From Steromphala cineraria (Eukaryota > Mollusca > Gastropoda > Trochida > Trochidae): 64,000 nucleotides of DNA. Positions 27,901 to 34,354 of the stretch are shown one piece after another (the first letter of the stretch is position 1; each line of letters begins with the position of its first letter). The stretch lies in contig OU744731.1 in NCBI GenBank assembly GCA_916613615.1, positions 57,046,289 to 57,110,288 of the forward strand. The letters are read 5' to 3'. Made by a program: the position numbers and the translations under genes. Below the pieces are notes generated by a model, which had not been told where the DNA came from, searched no databases, and saw nothing but the letters and a program-made list of their open reading frames with translations.

Positions 27901-30900
27901 AATCTTGCCCCGGAACTCCCGCAAAGCAGAGCTGATTGACAGGTCGACCGCATCCGATCCCGCATCACTCTCAACCTCCATGTCCGACTCCGAACGCTCC
28001 GACAACAACGATGAGTCTGAATCCGACTCGCTGTCGTCGTGAGCGCCCACAGTCGAACCGGGAGGCAGGAGAGGGATACGAAACCCCGACGCAGTCGACC
28101 CATCCTGTTCCACAACAGATGGTCGAGTCCCAAGCCCAGGTGCCGTCCCCTGCGCCGAAGCACCGGGGACAAGACTCTTGGGGTCGCCGACCGTACCCCC
28201 TAACCCGGACGTACCAGGCATAGGGGAGGTGGGTCGTGTAATGGTTGCCGAGGGAGCACCGGCCTTCCGGTGCTTTCGACTGATCGTTCCCGATGCACCG
28301 CCCGGGCCCATGCCCGAGCCAGCACCGGAACCGACGACGTCCACGGTGCCAGAGGTACCGGGCGTCGGGGCATCGGGGCGTGAAGGGGGAAGAGACGCGT
28401 GGATTTCCTTACGGACCTCCTGCATCAGTTCCCCCAACAAACCCTTCATTTGCCCCTTAATGAGTGCATTAATGTCAGTAGGTGTGAGAGAGGCATTTAT
28501 GTCCCTGGCAGAAACCATCCTCACCCCCACATCCGAGTCAGAACTCTGAGAGCCCGACGGGATGGGAGGCGAGATTACCTGACGCTTCTTTTGTTTACTG
28601 GGGGGGGGGGTAGCATTTCTTACATCCTCTCCCGCAGCATGCAGTCTCTTGAAGAAGGCCAGATCCAGGCTGCGACGCTTCTTCGTCCTGACCGAGAAGC
28701 CCGAGCACGATGAACAGGAGGAGTCGTCGTGGTCGTCAAGGGCGAGGCAGATGATGCATATGTCATGGGAATCTGACTCGGGAATGCGACTCCCGCAGTT
28801 GGCACATTTCTTGAATGACTGCAAGCAATCATATCAAAGAAAAGTTACAACCGTGCATGCGCGTATGTAGATAGAAAGATACATGTGTGCATGACAACAA
28901 AAGAGAGAGAATAATAATAATCCTACTCTAAGGCATATAAGTTTTGTATAAAAGCTTCCCAAAGCAAGCTCATAACAAAAGCCTGAAATAAAAAGAACAT
29001 GTAAACAACATGTCTTGCCGACCTAGAGAAATTTACAACACCCAGTAAATTCACGAAGGTGAAGAAAAAATCTCAAAGTCTAAGGGAGCTTATTTATTAG
29101 AAAAATAAATACTAGCAAGTGCCAAACAATAGCGGAATCCATACGAAAGAAGAACTTATCCTCTAGTAGGAAAAGGACTTTCGAGAAATCGCCATGTTTG
29201 TCATTTTTCTCCGCCATTACGCAACCTTTGTCTTTGTCCTCGGACATTTTCTTAGCTTCAAACTTTGTCAAAACAACAAAACTCTTCAGTGAAAAAACAG
29301 AACGTCTGTTCGTCTTGAATGACAGATTGATAAGAGGCAGGTTTAGAGTTATCTGCCCCTGTCGCTAAGGACGCCGCTAGGGCTAGGGCTGGATGCAGGG
29401 TGGTAACAACAGATAACAGAACACGTTTTTAACGATGTTTTGGTATTTTTTTAATTGTAAAAAATAGTCACAACCTGTCATATAGCAAAAATACAGATTT
29501 TATGCAGTAAGTACCCCAAGGAGGATACCCTTCTGAAAAAAAATCTGTAGCTTAGTTTCTGATTGCCTGAAGGCAAGGTAGCAAATTCAGGATTACTCTG
29601 ATCAGAAACACAACCAGGTGTTCAAGAGTTTGCAAAAAGTTTATAGCCCACAAGCTGGTTAATTTCAGCTTGTTGTAGAAAAAGTCAGAAAGTTCACTAT
29701 AATGATAATGAGAATTCGTAACCTAATTTCTTATAGACTGTTAACAATTCAATCCCAACTTGCCAGTAAGGACAGTTTCTGACAGTTAAGCATGTGCTGC
29801 TTAAAATAGAGCCATTGGCTCTGTAGCTCATCACTCAGGCTTCATATCACTTTTTAGGATGTGGCAAATGTGGTTCACCCCTTAGTAGGGTCCACCGGAT
29901 CACCAAATGCATAATTTAGAATCAGGCCAGATGAGCTAAAAATGAGATTGAGAACCCAACAGAGTGGCAAGTCAACACATAGAACAACTAAGAAGGGATA
30001 AAACAAAGTGATAGAAACTCACCGGCATGCTCTGTGCTTGCTTCCTGCAGAGTCTGTTGAACTGCCTCCACCACTCTGGGATCAGAAAATAATATTTGTA
30101 AATCTTAGCTCAAATTTAACTATTGTTTTACTTGACATTCTATAATCCTTGTATCAGATTGGTTAATGCATTAGTAAATCTAGGTTCGAACATGATATCA
30201 GTCACAGCCAATTAAGAATTGAGCACTTAAATACAGTATTATATTGTCTTTCTGATAAGCCAAGAAAAATCCCATTTTTCAAATAACAAAACAAAAACAG
30301 ACTTCAGATGTGGTTGATCAAATGCCTCAGGTTATATTTGCATAGTTAAGTTGTGACAATTCTAATTTTTAGGTTACTACAGTGTAAATTATGAAAAACC
30401 AATATATTGCATTAAGCATTGCAAAATGCTCTTCTGTGTCAGAAATGAGACTACTTGACACACAGACGGACAAAAAAACGTAACATCCAGCCGGTCTGTC
30501 CAAAAAAAACATATTTGTTCGATCAAATGCCTTGGTATAAAGGTTTGTTTGTACCAGGATTGTGACTCTGATGCTATCAGCTTGAGATTACTACAGTCTA
30601 CGGTAATCTAAAAATCCCCAACATATTGCAATGAGACTTCGAAACACAGACAGACAAGACAATAGAACATCCAACCAGTCTGTCCAAGGTTTAAATTTGT
30701 ATAGTTTGTTTATACAAGTGACCGTGCTATCTAGGCTACTTCAGGTTCACTCTTGTGATGTGATCACCTCAGACAGACAGACAGACTGGTTTACCCGATA
30801 TGAGCAGCGATTACATTCGTTAATAGTTTGTTTGCACCAGCATTGTGACAATGCTATCAGGTAAAGATAACTGGAGTGAACATCATATTGTTATTGTAAA

Positions 30901-33900
30901 ATTCTGTCTTCTCTTTGATAAATCTATCTGCTGGTAGGTGAACCTTTAGTACATTATGTTGACCCTCGGTGTAATCCCTTATCACACATGGATGATGTTT
31001 GATGTGGGACGGACGTAATCTACCTACAAATACATACAGGTACCAGCAGACTGGTGAGAAAGACGTATGTTGCAAGTGCAACAACAGATTGAAGGCTAAA
31101 TGTAAGGGATAGGTATCGTTCCTCATTTCTGTATTGGTACAGAAGGAGATTGCAATACCATATATTTTAATGTACACGGCGACCTCGTACATAAGGCGAC
31201 CCCCTTTCTCAGCCCCCTGAATTGCTGCCAAAATCATATATCTCATTTATAAGGCGACCCCCCCTTAAAGCAAGATTGCATAAGGGTAAATTTAGGTCGA
31301 TAATTTTTAAGTGAAATTTCATGTGTAATTAAAAAATAAATAAGTTACGTATGGTGTTTGTTATTTTATTCAATGATTTATCATTTGCTCCTGATACGAG
31401 CAAGGCTACAGTCAACAAACTCTGATAACTGTGTCATGTTTCGTTTTCATCATTCTCATTCAGAAATCTAAACAAACGTTCAGTCAACGTATTGGTAATG
31501 CTATATTTGTTAAAGCCTTTTCATTGGTTAAAAGAACGGAATTTGTAATAGTGCACCAATCAGAAAATTTAACACAAATTGCATATTGAAAAAGCTTAAC
31601 CGGTGTAAAGAATAAATGCTGCTGGACATCTGGTGTAAACATTGACTCGCTTGACTTGTTGGGTCGGCAGATACCCCTCACTTGGCCTCTAGTTTTTGAC
31701 CTTGTGTATTGGGCAACCACCTTCTTTGAACCCCCAATTTCTGGCATAAAAAACTTGGATTATACATTAAAATATACGGTATATTGGTACTTTTCAAATT
31801 AAAGAATTTGGATGCTTTTTGTCTAAATATTAGCGTTAAGAACAAATATCATTGCTCAACTATTAGCTGTTTTGGAAAGGGGTATTTTGAATGATGACAT
31901 TATCAGGATGGGAACCAATCCTCTCACCTCTTGTTTGTAAGGACTGCGAGAGACACATCCGGGAACTTTCCCTGCGATCGTCGTCTCAATCCATAGGATG
32001 TGTAGGGAAAACACCAAGAAGAGAAACCACCCTCGCTGAAAAAAAATCATTATCATTATTCCAAACATGTTAATCCTTATCATTACATTCAATCACCTTA
32101 ATTCATAATCCTTCATTATAATTATTAAAACAATCAATTTTGGAGAAAAAGGATGAGAAATAAAAAGACTTTCTTTCACTTAAAAATCTGAATCATTAAA
32201 GTTGTAATGTGATGGCTTTTTGTATTTGCCATGATTATATATTTTTTTTAACAAGATATTTCAAATTTTCACTACTCCTTTGCTGAAGTTGAATTTGAAT
32301 TGTCTACAAAAGAGAACCAAAATGACAAAACCAAAACACACGACTGAAAAGAGATGACTCAACGATACAATCTTCATTATCCTCTTCATCATAACTTCTT
32401 TCGACAGGCAAGCATATGTTACCAAACCCAACAAAACCATTATAATCCTCACCAAAAAAACTTCAACATATTAACCATCATCATTTCAGAGATGATCATG
32501 TTCAAGGATTAATCTTACCCTGGTTCGTTGCGGACATTAAATATGTTTCGGATTCCCGCGTCACATATCCTATCGTTGAACAGATCTTTCTGTGAATTCA
32601 GAAATAACATACAATCAGTAATGTCCTTTCTACTAAATAAACAGATTGAAATCATTCGAGTTGGATAACATGCTCATGTTTTTTAATTTGCTTATCACTT
32701 GCCAAACATTTTGAAGTTCAATTAACTTTATTAGGCTGTTGAATATATACATGGTTCTTACATTGATAGCAGTTTAACTTGCATATTTCAAAATGATTAC
32801 AGACTTTCACAGTCTACTGTAGTGATGTTTTGTGTTCATCAGAAAAGGTTCTAGTCATAGACTATGAATAGTCCAAACAGAGGGCCACATATCACTTAGA
32901 CTGAAAAGTCTATACATCTACCATATACATAAATAATAATAGTTTATTTGTTTTTTAGGCCAACAGCCCATGTACAAAGCATTTGAAACACAAACATTAT
33001 TGCAAAAAGTGACAATACTTGCGTAGACAGGGAGTGTTTAACATATTTAGCTACATTCAAAATAAGTTCATATACATATACAGTGTTATGTGACCGAACT
33101 CTTTATGATGCACATGAAACGATTGTGGTTCAAAAATCACATTCAGCTGGATTTTGAATCTTGGATCTGAAGGTTTAGAAACATTTACTGATTCGTCTAA
33201 AGATATATACCTCGAGCAGAAGCCAGTTTGGATACTTTTGACTTCACTCAGAAAACCTGAATAAGACAAGACGAGGGAGACAAACCTGGCTGGAGGGGAG
33301 ACAACTGGCACACTGGAGTTACCTGCCCCTAGCATGATAATGAGAGAATATCCCGGCTGGTTTGAACCCCGATAAGAGATATTATTTTCACTATTTTTAG
33401 TCCATTTTAACAATCCTGACAGAAAACCTGAATAAGACAGGAGAAAGAGAGACAAACCTTGCTTGAAGGGAGACAACTGCAGCACTGCCCCATCATGGGC
33501 CGCTGTATCTTGAAGTTCTCTGCTCTGAATGACGGCACAGACTTGAAGGCAGCGATGATACTTGTGTTGTACTGGAAACAAGAGTCATTCGAGATGACGC
33601 TGGTCCCCCAATATATCGGAATATTCACCTAATAATATCTTAAAATCACAGATCATATGGTTATCAAGAAAAATATCTATAACCCATGTGACTGGGAAAA
33701 CACTAAAATATATAGATCTTGTCTTAAATTACTCACATTTTATGTGTTGAAAATGTATGCTACTTACATACCAAGTTTCCTGATCTCTTTTTTTTTATAA
33801 GTTCGCTCCAGAATCAAAATGATAGTGAACGGATGAACAGACGAACAGTGCAATAGCTATTTTGATATCATCATTATAATGAAGGCAACAACAATAATGG

Positions 33901-34340
33901 TGATGGAAGCTCACTGTTGTTCCACAGGGCCCATCAATCCATACCTAACCAAAATAACCCCCTAAGCTGATAATCTAGGATCAATACTAATATCATCCTA
34001 ATATTATCTAAAATATTGTAGGAACATAAAACCATTTATAAACAATACAAAAAACTGAGAACAAAAATGGCAAGAGTGTCATAAGAACTAGAAGATGAGA
34101 GAAACTTGTCAACAAGGTAGTTTATGCCATTTGTTAAGCAATATTTTGAATGGCACTATCTTAATTAACCCTTAAAACAATTACAAGTCAGGCTCCAAAA
34201 ACATCTTATATGATGTCTAAGGGGTTTAGCACAAGAGTTGTAACCTGTTCGAAGTAGGAGCACTTTGTACGATGCCTTCTCTTTAGTCGTCGCCCGGGTA
34301 GCGGCGCTGAAACGGGATCAGATCTGTGGAGGCTTCCCAT
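12755..34340 (-). CDS. GPAM: Glycerol-3-phosphate acyltransferase, mitochondrial type (22 exons)
   Basis: The encoded enzyme transfers an acyl group from acyl-CoA to sn-glycerol-3-phosphate, the first step of phospholipid and triacylglycerol synthesis. The family sits in the outer mitochondrial membrane. Joining 22 exons by hand gives 816 residues plus TAG, close to the roughly 828 of vertebrate GPAT1. Motif I HRSHLD is at 223-228, motif II GGFYIRR at 265-271, motif III FIEGGRTRSG at 304-313 and motif IV VPISISY at 341-347. A C-terminal GPAT domain follows, with VRMDFAQPFSVKEY around 388-401. All introns are GT-AG and all phases close. A hydrophobic segment (GWFLLTFLSQFL) lies at about 183-194. 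Introns hold a DIRS element, a hAT-like MITE and minisatellites. GPAT2 is the alternative paralogue, but the intact motifs and length favour GPAT1-like. A possible AATAAA (minus strand) lies at 12194-12199. Confidence 0.93.
13359..13427 (-). CDS. GPAM: GPAM exon 21
   Basis: Residues 737-760: DDFMRNLLSYAQERV followed by TNNSTIY. A short exon with clean donor and acceptor. Confidence 0.85.
13832..13958 (-). CDS. GPAM: GPAM exon 20
   Basis: Residues 695-737. VNLDQREVQDKLQFFQGMLA precedes PILETYLVTAYHI. This matches the QFITFLQRLLGPLLEAY block of GPAT1. Confidence 0.92.
14590..14884. repeat. Intronic tandem copies of the exon 19 3' end
   Basis: ACCTGGAGAGGTTCCTCC at 14755-14772 is a near copy of ACCTGGAGAGGTTTCTCC at the end of exon 19. 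The surrounding wording (TTGCACCAG...CCAAATAATGAAATAAT, GATCTACGTACC) is repeated at about 14610-14670 and again at 14840-14884. These are imperfect tandem duplications, each carrying a donor-like GTAC. Confidence 0.7.
14885..15004 (-). CDS. GPAM: GPAM exon 19, acidic stretch
   Basis: Residues 655-694. YDRQWADRLSAQVSW precedes an acidic GGEEDEEEDTFREE run, which matches the DEEDEDSDF-like acidic block of vertebrate GPAT1. The genomic sequence has a run of C (14934-14940) over the glycine codons. Confidence 0.9.
15652..15735 (-). CDS. GPAM: GPAM exon 18
   Basis: Residues 627-654 (PCMNLTEMLMETVEHFVSME...), phase 0 at both ends. Confidence 0.88.
15759..16010. repeat. 28-bp minisatellite, about 9 copies
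   Basis: Nine tandem 28-bp units of the form CATTCAGACACATTATCAC plus TTTATTCAA begin about 24 bp from the acceptor of GPAM exon 18, so the array occupies the pyrimidine-tract side of that intron. Two overlapping repetitive open frames of 114 and 117 codons on the plus strand come from the repeat and are not considered genes. It is unrelated in sequence to the 28-bp array at 1.4-3.1 kb. Confidence 0.93.
16205..16350 (-). CDS. GPAM: GPAM exon 17
   Basis: Residues 578-626, from NALMYVGKFSL to LCKLLQEEFIFAP. This is the C-terminal GPAT domain. Confidence 0.9.
16410..16665. repeat. Tandem duplication in a GPAM intron
   Basis: Two diverged copies, about 138 bp apart, share AACTTGGATTGGCTT/TACTTGGATTGGCTT, TCAATTCTC and CTGTGGCAAAG/CTATGGCAAAG. 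Small open frames in both directions here are not genes. Confidence 0.65.
16987..17099 (-). CDS. GPAM: GPAM exon 16
   Basis: Residues 540-578: RLIPTLTLPSVFEMTYYGNN followed by CISPFLLEAVI. It matches the PSVFELNFYSN-type block of GPAT1. Confidence 0.92.
17395..17620. mobile_element. 226-bp TIR element in a GPAM intron
   Basis: The ends CTTAAAGGGGATCAACAACC and the reverse complement of CTTAAAGGGGGTCGCCAACC form imperfect terminal inverted repeats of about 21 bp. No coding capacity; MITE-like. Confidence 0.65.
18077..18225 (-). CDS. GPAM: GPAM exon 15
   Basis: Residues 491-540 (GGSPEELVRSFDWLKQEL through VVHYAEALLG), part of the C-terminal GPAT domain. An intronic look-alike of its 3' end and donor sits at 17712-17734. 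Confidence 0.88.
18597..18667 (-). CDS. GPAM: GPAM exon 14
   Basis: Residues 467-490 (TAVHSAALTCTNMVAFLFLI...). It is hydrophobic and matches the STHIVACLLLYRHRQ region of the family. Confidence 0.88.
18932..19322. mobile_element. hAT-like MITE inserted on the exon 13 splice donor
   Basis: The element is 391 bp. Its ends are TAGGGGTG and CACCCCTA; the right end read inward (TAGGGGTGTAACGATAG) is typical of hAT ends. It is flanked by an exact 8-bp duplication GTACTTAC at 18924-18931 and 19323-19330. On the coding strand that duplication reads GTAAGTAC, the donor of exon 13. There is no transposase, so it is non-autonomous. Confidence 0.9.
19331..19535 (-). CDS. GPAM: GPAM exon 13, serine-rich linker
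   Basis: Residues 399-467. EYIQCNPAQLNRPLSP is followed by a serine-rich, probably disordered and family-variable linker, then GLVKSMGQHIVH. Its splice donor GTAAGTAC is one copy of the target-site duplication of the adjacent hAT-like MITE. Confidence 0.92.
19682..19795 (-). CDS. GPAM: GPAM exon 12
   Basis: Residues 361-398, phase 0 at both ends. It ends VRMDFAQPFSVK, a highly conserved GPAT1 signature. Confidence 0.95.
20138..20220 (-). CDS. GPAM: GPAM exon 11, motif IV
   Basis: Residues 333-360: LISDAYIVPISISYERLLDG contains the proline-bearing motif IV, followed by NFFREQM. The donor is GTCTGT. Confidence 0.93.
20544..20673 (-). CDS. GPAM: GPAM exon 10, motif III
   Basis: Residues 290-333, containing FFIEGGRTRSGKALTPKGG, the substrate-binding motif III, then LLSIVVESCIDG. 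Confidence 0.96.
20910..21003 (-). CDS. GPAM: GPAM exon 9, motif II
   Basis: Residues 258-289, with GGFYIRRKLD (glycerol-3-phosphate binding motif II) and KKDHIYRAILHT. Confidence 0.95.
21402..21538 (-). CDS. GPAM: GPAM exon 8, motif I
   Basis: Residues 213-258. It carries the catalytic HX4D motif (HRSHLDY) and the family wording APYVAAGENLDIPFF. His223 and Asp228 would be the catalytic pair. Confidence 0.97.
22300..23098 (+). repeat. Pearl-like tandem-core element (149-bp unit)
   Basis: About 4.7 head-to-tail copies of a roughly 149-bp unit. Landmarks GGTCACCAA, GGTGTCTG and ATACCAAGTTTGAAGG recur at the same spacing. The array ends in GGGACGGCGGACGTACGG and then a short GC-rich terminal region (CCCCGC...GCGGCGAGGG) that may fold. 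The layout of a tandem core, an ACGG-type tail and a terminal hairpin is that of pearl/Helentron-type non-autonomous elements known from bivalves. The class assignment is inference. Confidence 0.7.
23113..23209 (-). CDS. GPAM: GPAM exon 7
   Basis: Residues 180-212: a hydrophobic LTGWFLLTFLSQFLRTIQVH stretch followed by RGQLKMVEQAAQ, leading directly into motif I. The first hydrophobic part is a candidate membrane contact. Confidence 0.9.
24120..24216 (-). CDS. GPAM: GPAM exon 6
   Basis: Residues 148-180, including KQSARRILRKMQASISAGLIR. This matches the basic helix that precedes the acyltransferase core of GPAT1. Confidence 0.88.
24960..24996. repeat. DIRS inverted terminal repeat, left on plus strand
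   Basis: The sequence starting CAGAAGGGTATCCTCC and ending TACTTACTGCATAA is an exact reverse complement of 29500-29535. On the minus strand it contains GTAAGTA, a consensus-like splice donor in the sense direction of the GPAM gene. Confidence 0.9.
25184..25206. repeat. Poly(C) tract
   Basis: A run of about 16 C inside the DIRS 3' region, between TTC and TTCTTT. It is prone to length error. Confidence 0.9.
25368..25790 (-). pseudogene. DIRS tyrosine recombinase, C-terminal part in a shifted frame
   Basis: A minus-strand frame from about 25790 to the stop TGA at 25368-25370 carries the recombinase C-terminus: LKKYVQRTKDLRK, the HxxR motif in AHSVRAVA, and a final nucleophile region STFIKHYQ. 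It is out of frame with the upstream part (25705-26805), so the recombinase gene is split by an indel near 25760. Arginine, HxxR and tyrosine positions are all still present. Confidence 0.75.
25705..26470 (-). pseudogene. DIRS tyrosine recombinase, N-terminal and first catalytic part
   Basis: This is the recombinase-like part of the longer open frame 25705-26805. It has a core-binding-type segment (YEDRWACYARWCANRG...LEFLQSRLDDSLAASTV) and the first catalytic arginine in TSGRQVGDIHAMS. The frame runs out after a family-unlike tail, and the proper C-terminus continues in another frame. The N-terminal part of the long open frame (above about 26470) is a shadow of the RT frame. Homology stated from memory of DIRS recombinases. 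Confidence 0.8.
26460..27104 (-). pseudogene. DIRS reverse transcriptase stump
   Basis: The minus-strand frame 26250-27104 contains the N-terminal RT entry region: VGGRLSHFLPEWEKATSNAW, GVRSTPVPSSPEKAEVLRAE and then YYSTYFLVTKKDGGFRPILN. Directly after ILNLKHLKK the RT similarity stops, and the DNA continues into recombinase sequence in another frame. The catalytic palm (YXDD) and RNase H are missing, which points to a deletion. Codons above about 26950 also carry a short duplicated motif (SRQGALGPP / NRQGAGVPP). Confidence 0.85.
26969..27410 (-). pseudogene. DIRS gag C-terminal part, shifted frame
   Basis: The frame 26969-27361 continues gag-like sequence (MGAVMGLRWVWLNYSTLP..., then a basic KRGKKQKGQHRSKGQQQPFR tail likely to bind nucleic acid). 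It is out of frame with the main gag frame, whose last codons (WQATLSGAPQAR) overlap it. An indel near 27400 is the simplest explanation. Confidence 0.65.
27361..28824 (-). CDS. DIRS gag-like ORF1
   Basis: 487 codons. The N-terminus has paired cysteines (CANCGSRIPESDSHDICIIC and later CSSC), a compact zinc-ribbon-like pattern common at the start of DIRS ORF1 proteins. A low-complexity Pro/Gly/Ser and acidic middle (about residues 140-290) follows, then a structured region (LPGGAFASRKSPQVRLRIID). The GC content is much higher than in the host flanks. The function, RNA binding and particle formation, is inferred from the element type. It appears truncated by a frameshift near its end. Confidence 0.8.
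   Translation of the reverse strand: MQSFKKCANCGSRIPESDSHDICIICLALDDHDDSSCSSCSGFSVRTKKRRSLDLAFFKRLHAAGEDVRNATPPPSKQKKRQVISPPIPSGSQSSDSDVGVRMVSARDINASLTPTDINALIKGQMKGLLGELMQEVRKEIHASLPPSRPDAPTPGTSGTVDVVGSGAGSGMGPGGASGTISRKHRKAGAPSATITRPTSPMPGTSGLGGTVGDPKSLVPGASAQGTAPGLGTRPSVVEQDGSTASGFRIPLLPPGSTVGAHDDSESDSDSSLLSERSESDMEVESDAGSDAVDLSISSALREFRGKIAKAFPQTAVPQQEADSSEFRLPGGAFASRKSPQVRLRIIDHVRDDKITPLLLGTRKRFDLPELHKRYPLGEEGLFDVPSCDEDVLASVSLESLGLQGRCVPPFRAGDALLKQLFRTFEGTFRGSCQQMRVAVHSAYLASLQAESLAEGKGRAPKLFSRGNWRTRMVIWQATLSGAPQAR
28825..30022. other. DIRS 5' region and GPAM intron remainder
   Basis: 28825-29499 is the leader of the DIRS element upstream of gag. 29536-30022 is host intron. Beyond the inverted repeat nothing specific is visible. 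A minus-strand frame at 29080-29271 is too short and has no similarity I recognise. Confidence 0.5.
29500..29536. repeat. DIRS inverted terminal repeat, right on plus strand
   Basis: TTATGCAGTAAGTACCCCAA opens the exact inverted partner of 24961-24996. It is followed by an A-rich stretch and AATCTG, which resembles the AGATTC wording inside the left fold-back. Confidence 0.9.
30023..30075 (-). CDS. GPAM: GPAM exon 5
   Basis: Residues 130-148, a 53-nt exon reading VVEAVQQTLQEASTEHA, likely helical. The next intron (24217-30022) carries the DIRS retrotransposon. Confidence 0.8.
30300..30870. repeat. Imperfect tandem repeat with CAGACGGAC wording
   Basis: About three diverged copies of a 180-190-bp unit. 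TCAAATGCCT, TTGTGAC, GCTATCAG, ATTACTACAG and ACACAGACGGACAA / ACACAGACAGACAA recur in order. It is possibly another degenerate tandem-core element in the GPAM intron. Confidence 0.55.
31155..31782. mobile_element. 628-bp TIR element in a GPAM intron
   Basis: ATACCATATATTTTAATGTA at the left is matched by the inverted copy TACATTAAAATATACGGTAT at the right, with one mismatch. Subterminal sequence is rich in GGCGACC. No transposase frame was seen, so it is non-autonomous; the superfamily is not assigned. Confidence 0.7.
31928..32035 (-). CDS. GPAM: GPAM exon 4 (frame anomaly)
   Basis: Residues 94-130. The splice-consistent frame ends in KFPDVSLAVLTNKRVVEAV with exon 5, as expected. In its first half, however, the family-like wording (RGWF at the exon start, then LWIE) appears in another frame that is also open through the exon. 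Either two compensating indels exist or a small alternative splice occurs. The exon boundaries are otherwise clean. Confidence 0.7.
32519..32589 (-). CDS. GPAM: GPAM exon 3
   Basis: Residues 71 to 94 (split codon). It reads KDLFNDRICDAGIRNIFNVRNEPG, resembling the conserved GLRNVIYINE-type region of the family. The donor is GTAAGA. Confidence 0.85.
33240..33330. repeat. Intronic copy of the exon 2 3' end
   Basis: AGAAAACCTGAATAAGACA followed by GGGAGACAAACCTGGCTGG and GGGAGACAACTGGCAC repeats 33419-33490, which spans the intron start and the last bases of GPAM exon 2. It carries a decoy donor GTTTGTCTC on the minus strand. Confidence 0.75.
33458..33571 (-). CDS. GPAM: GPAM exon 2
   Basis: Residues 33-70, phase 0 at both ends. 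It ends in MMGQCCSCLPSSK, matching the cysteine-containing N-terminal segment typical of GPAT1. An intronic copy of its 3' end and donor lies at about 33285-33325. Confidence 0.85.
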
Positions 34341-34354
34341 CTTGCTTTCCGTCT
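34245..34354 (-). CDS. GPAM: GPAM exon 1 (coding part 34245-34340)
   Basis: The ATG at 34338-34340 opens residues 1-32 (MGSLHRSDPVSAPLPGRRLK...). Fourteen bases of 5' UTR lie between it and an acceptor AG at 34355-34356, so at least one non-coding exon is further right. The N-terminus is basic. The donor GTTACA is weak. The start is chosen because it is the only ATG in the exon in frame with exon 2. Confidence 0.75.

Larger units (their letters stand above)
24901..29535 (-). mobile_element. DIRS-type tyrosine-recombinase retrotransposon, internally deleted
   Basis: The element sits in the GPAM intron between exons 5 and 6, in the same orientation as the gene. A perfect 36-bp inverted repeat links 24961-24996 with 29500-29535. 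At the left end a second inverted copy (CCCCAAGGAGGATCC at 24901) makes a local fold-back with 24961-24982, as expected for the internal complementary region of DIRS elements. In element order it carries a gag, an RT stump and a tyrosine recombinase, all with frame breaks. Most of RT and all RNase H and methyltransferase sequence are absent, so it cannot be autonomous. Confidence 0.9.

Noticed and set aside
25356..28870. Plus-strand open frames across the DIRS element
   Set aside because: They are antisense shadows of gag, RT and recombinase in GC-rich DNA; none shows independent similarity.
31484..31747. 87-codon minus-strand frame
   Set aside because: It lies inside the 628-bp TIR element within a GPAM intron and shows no transposase features.
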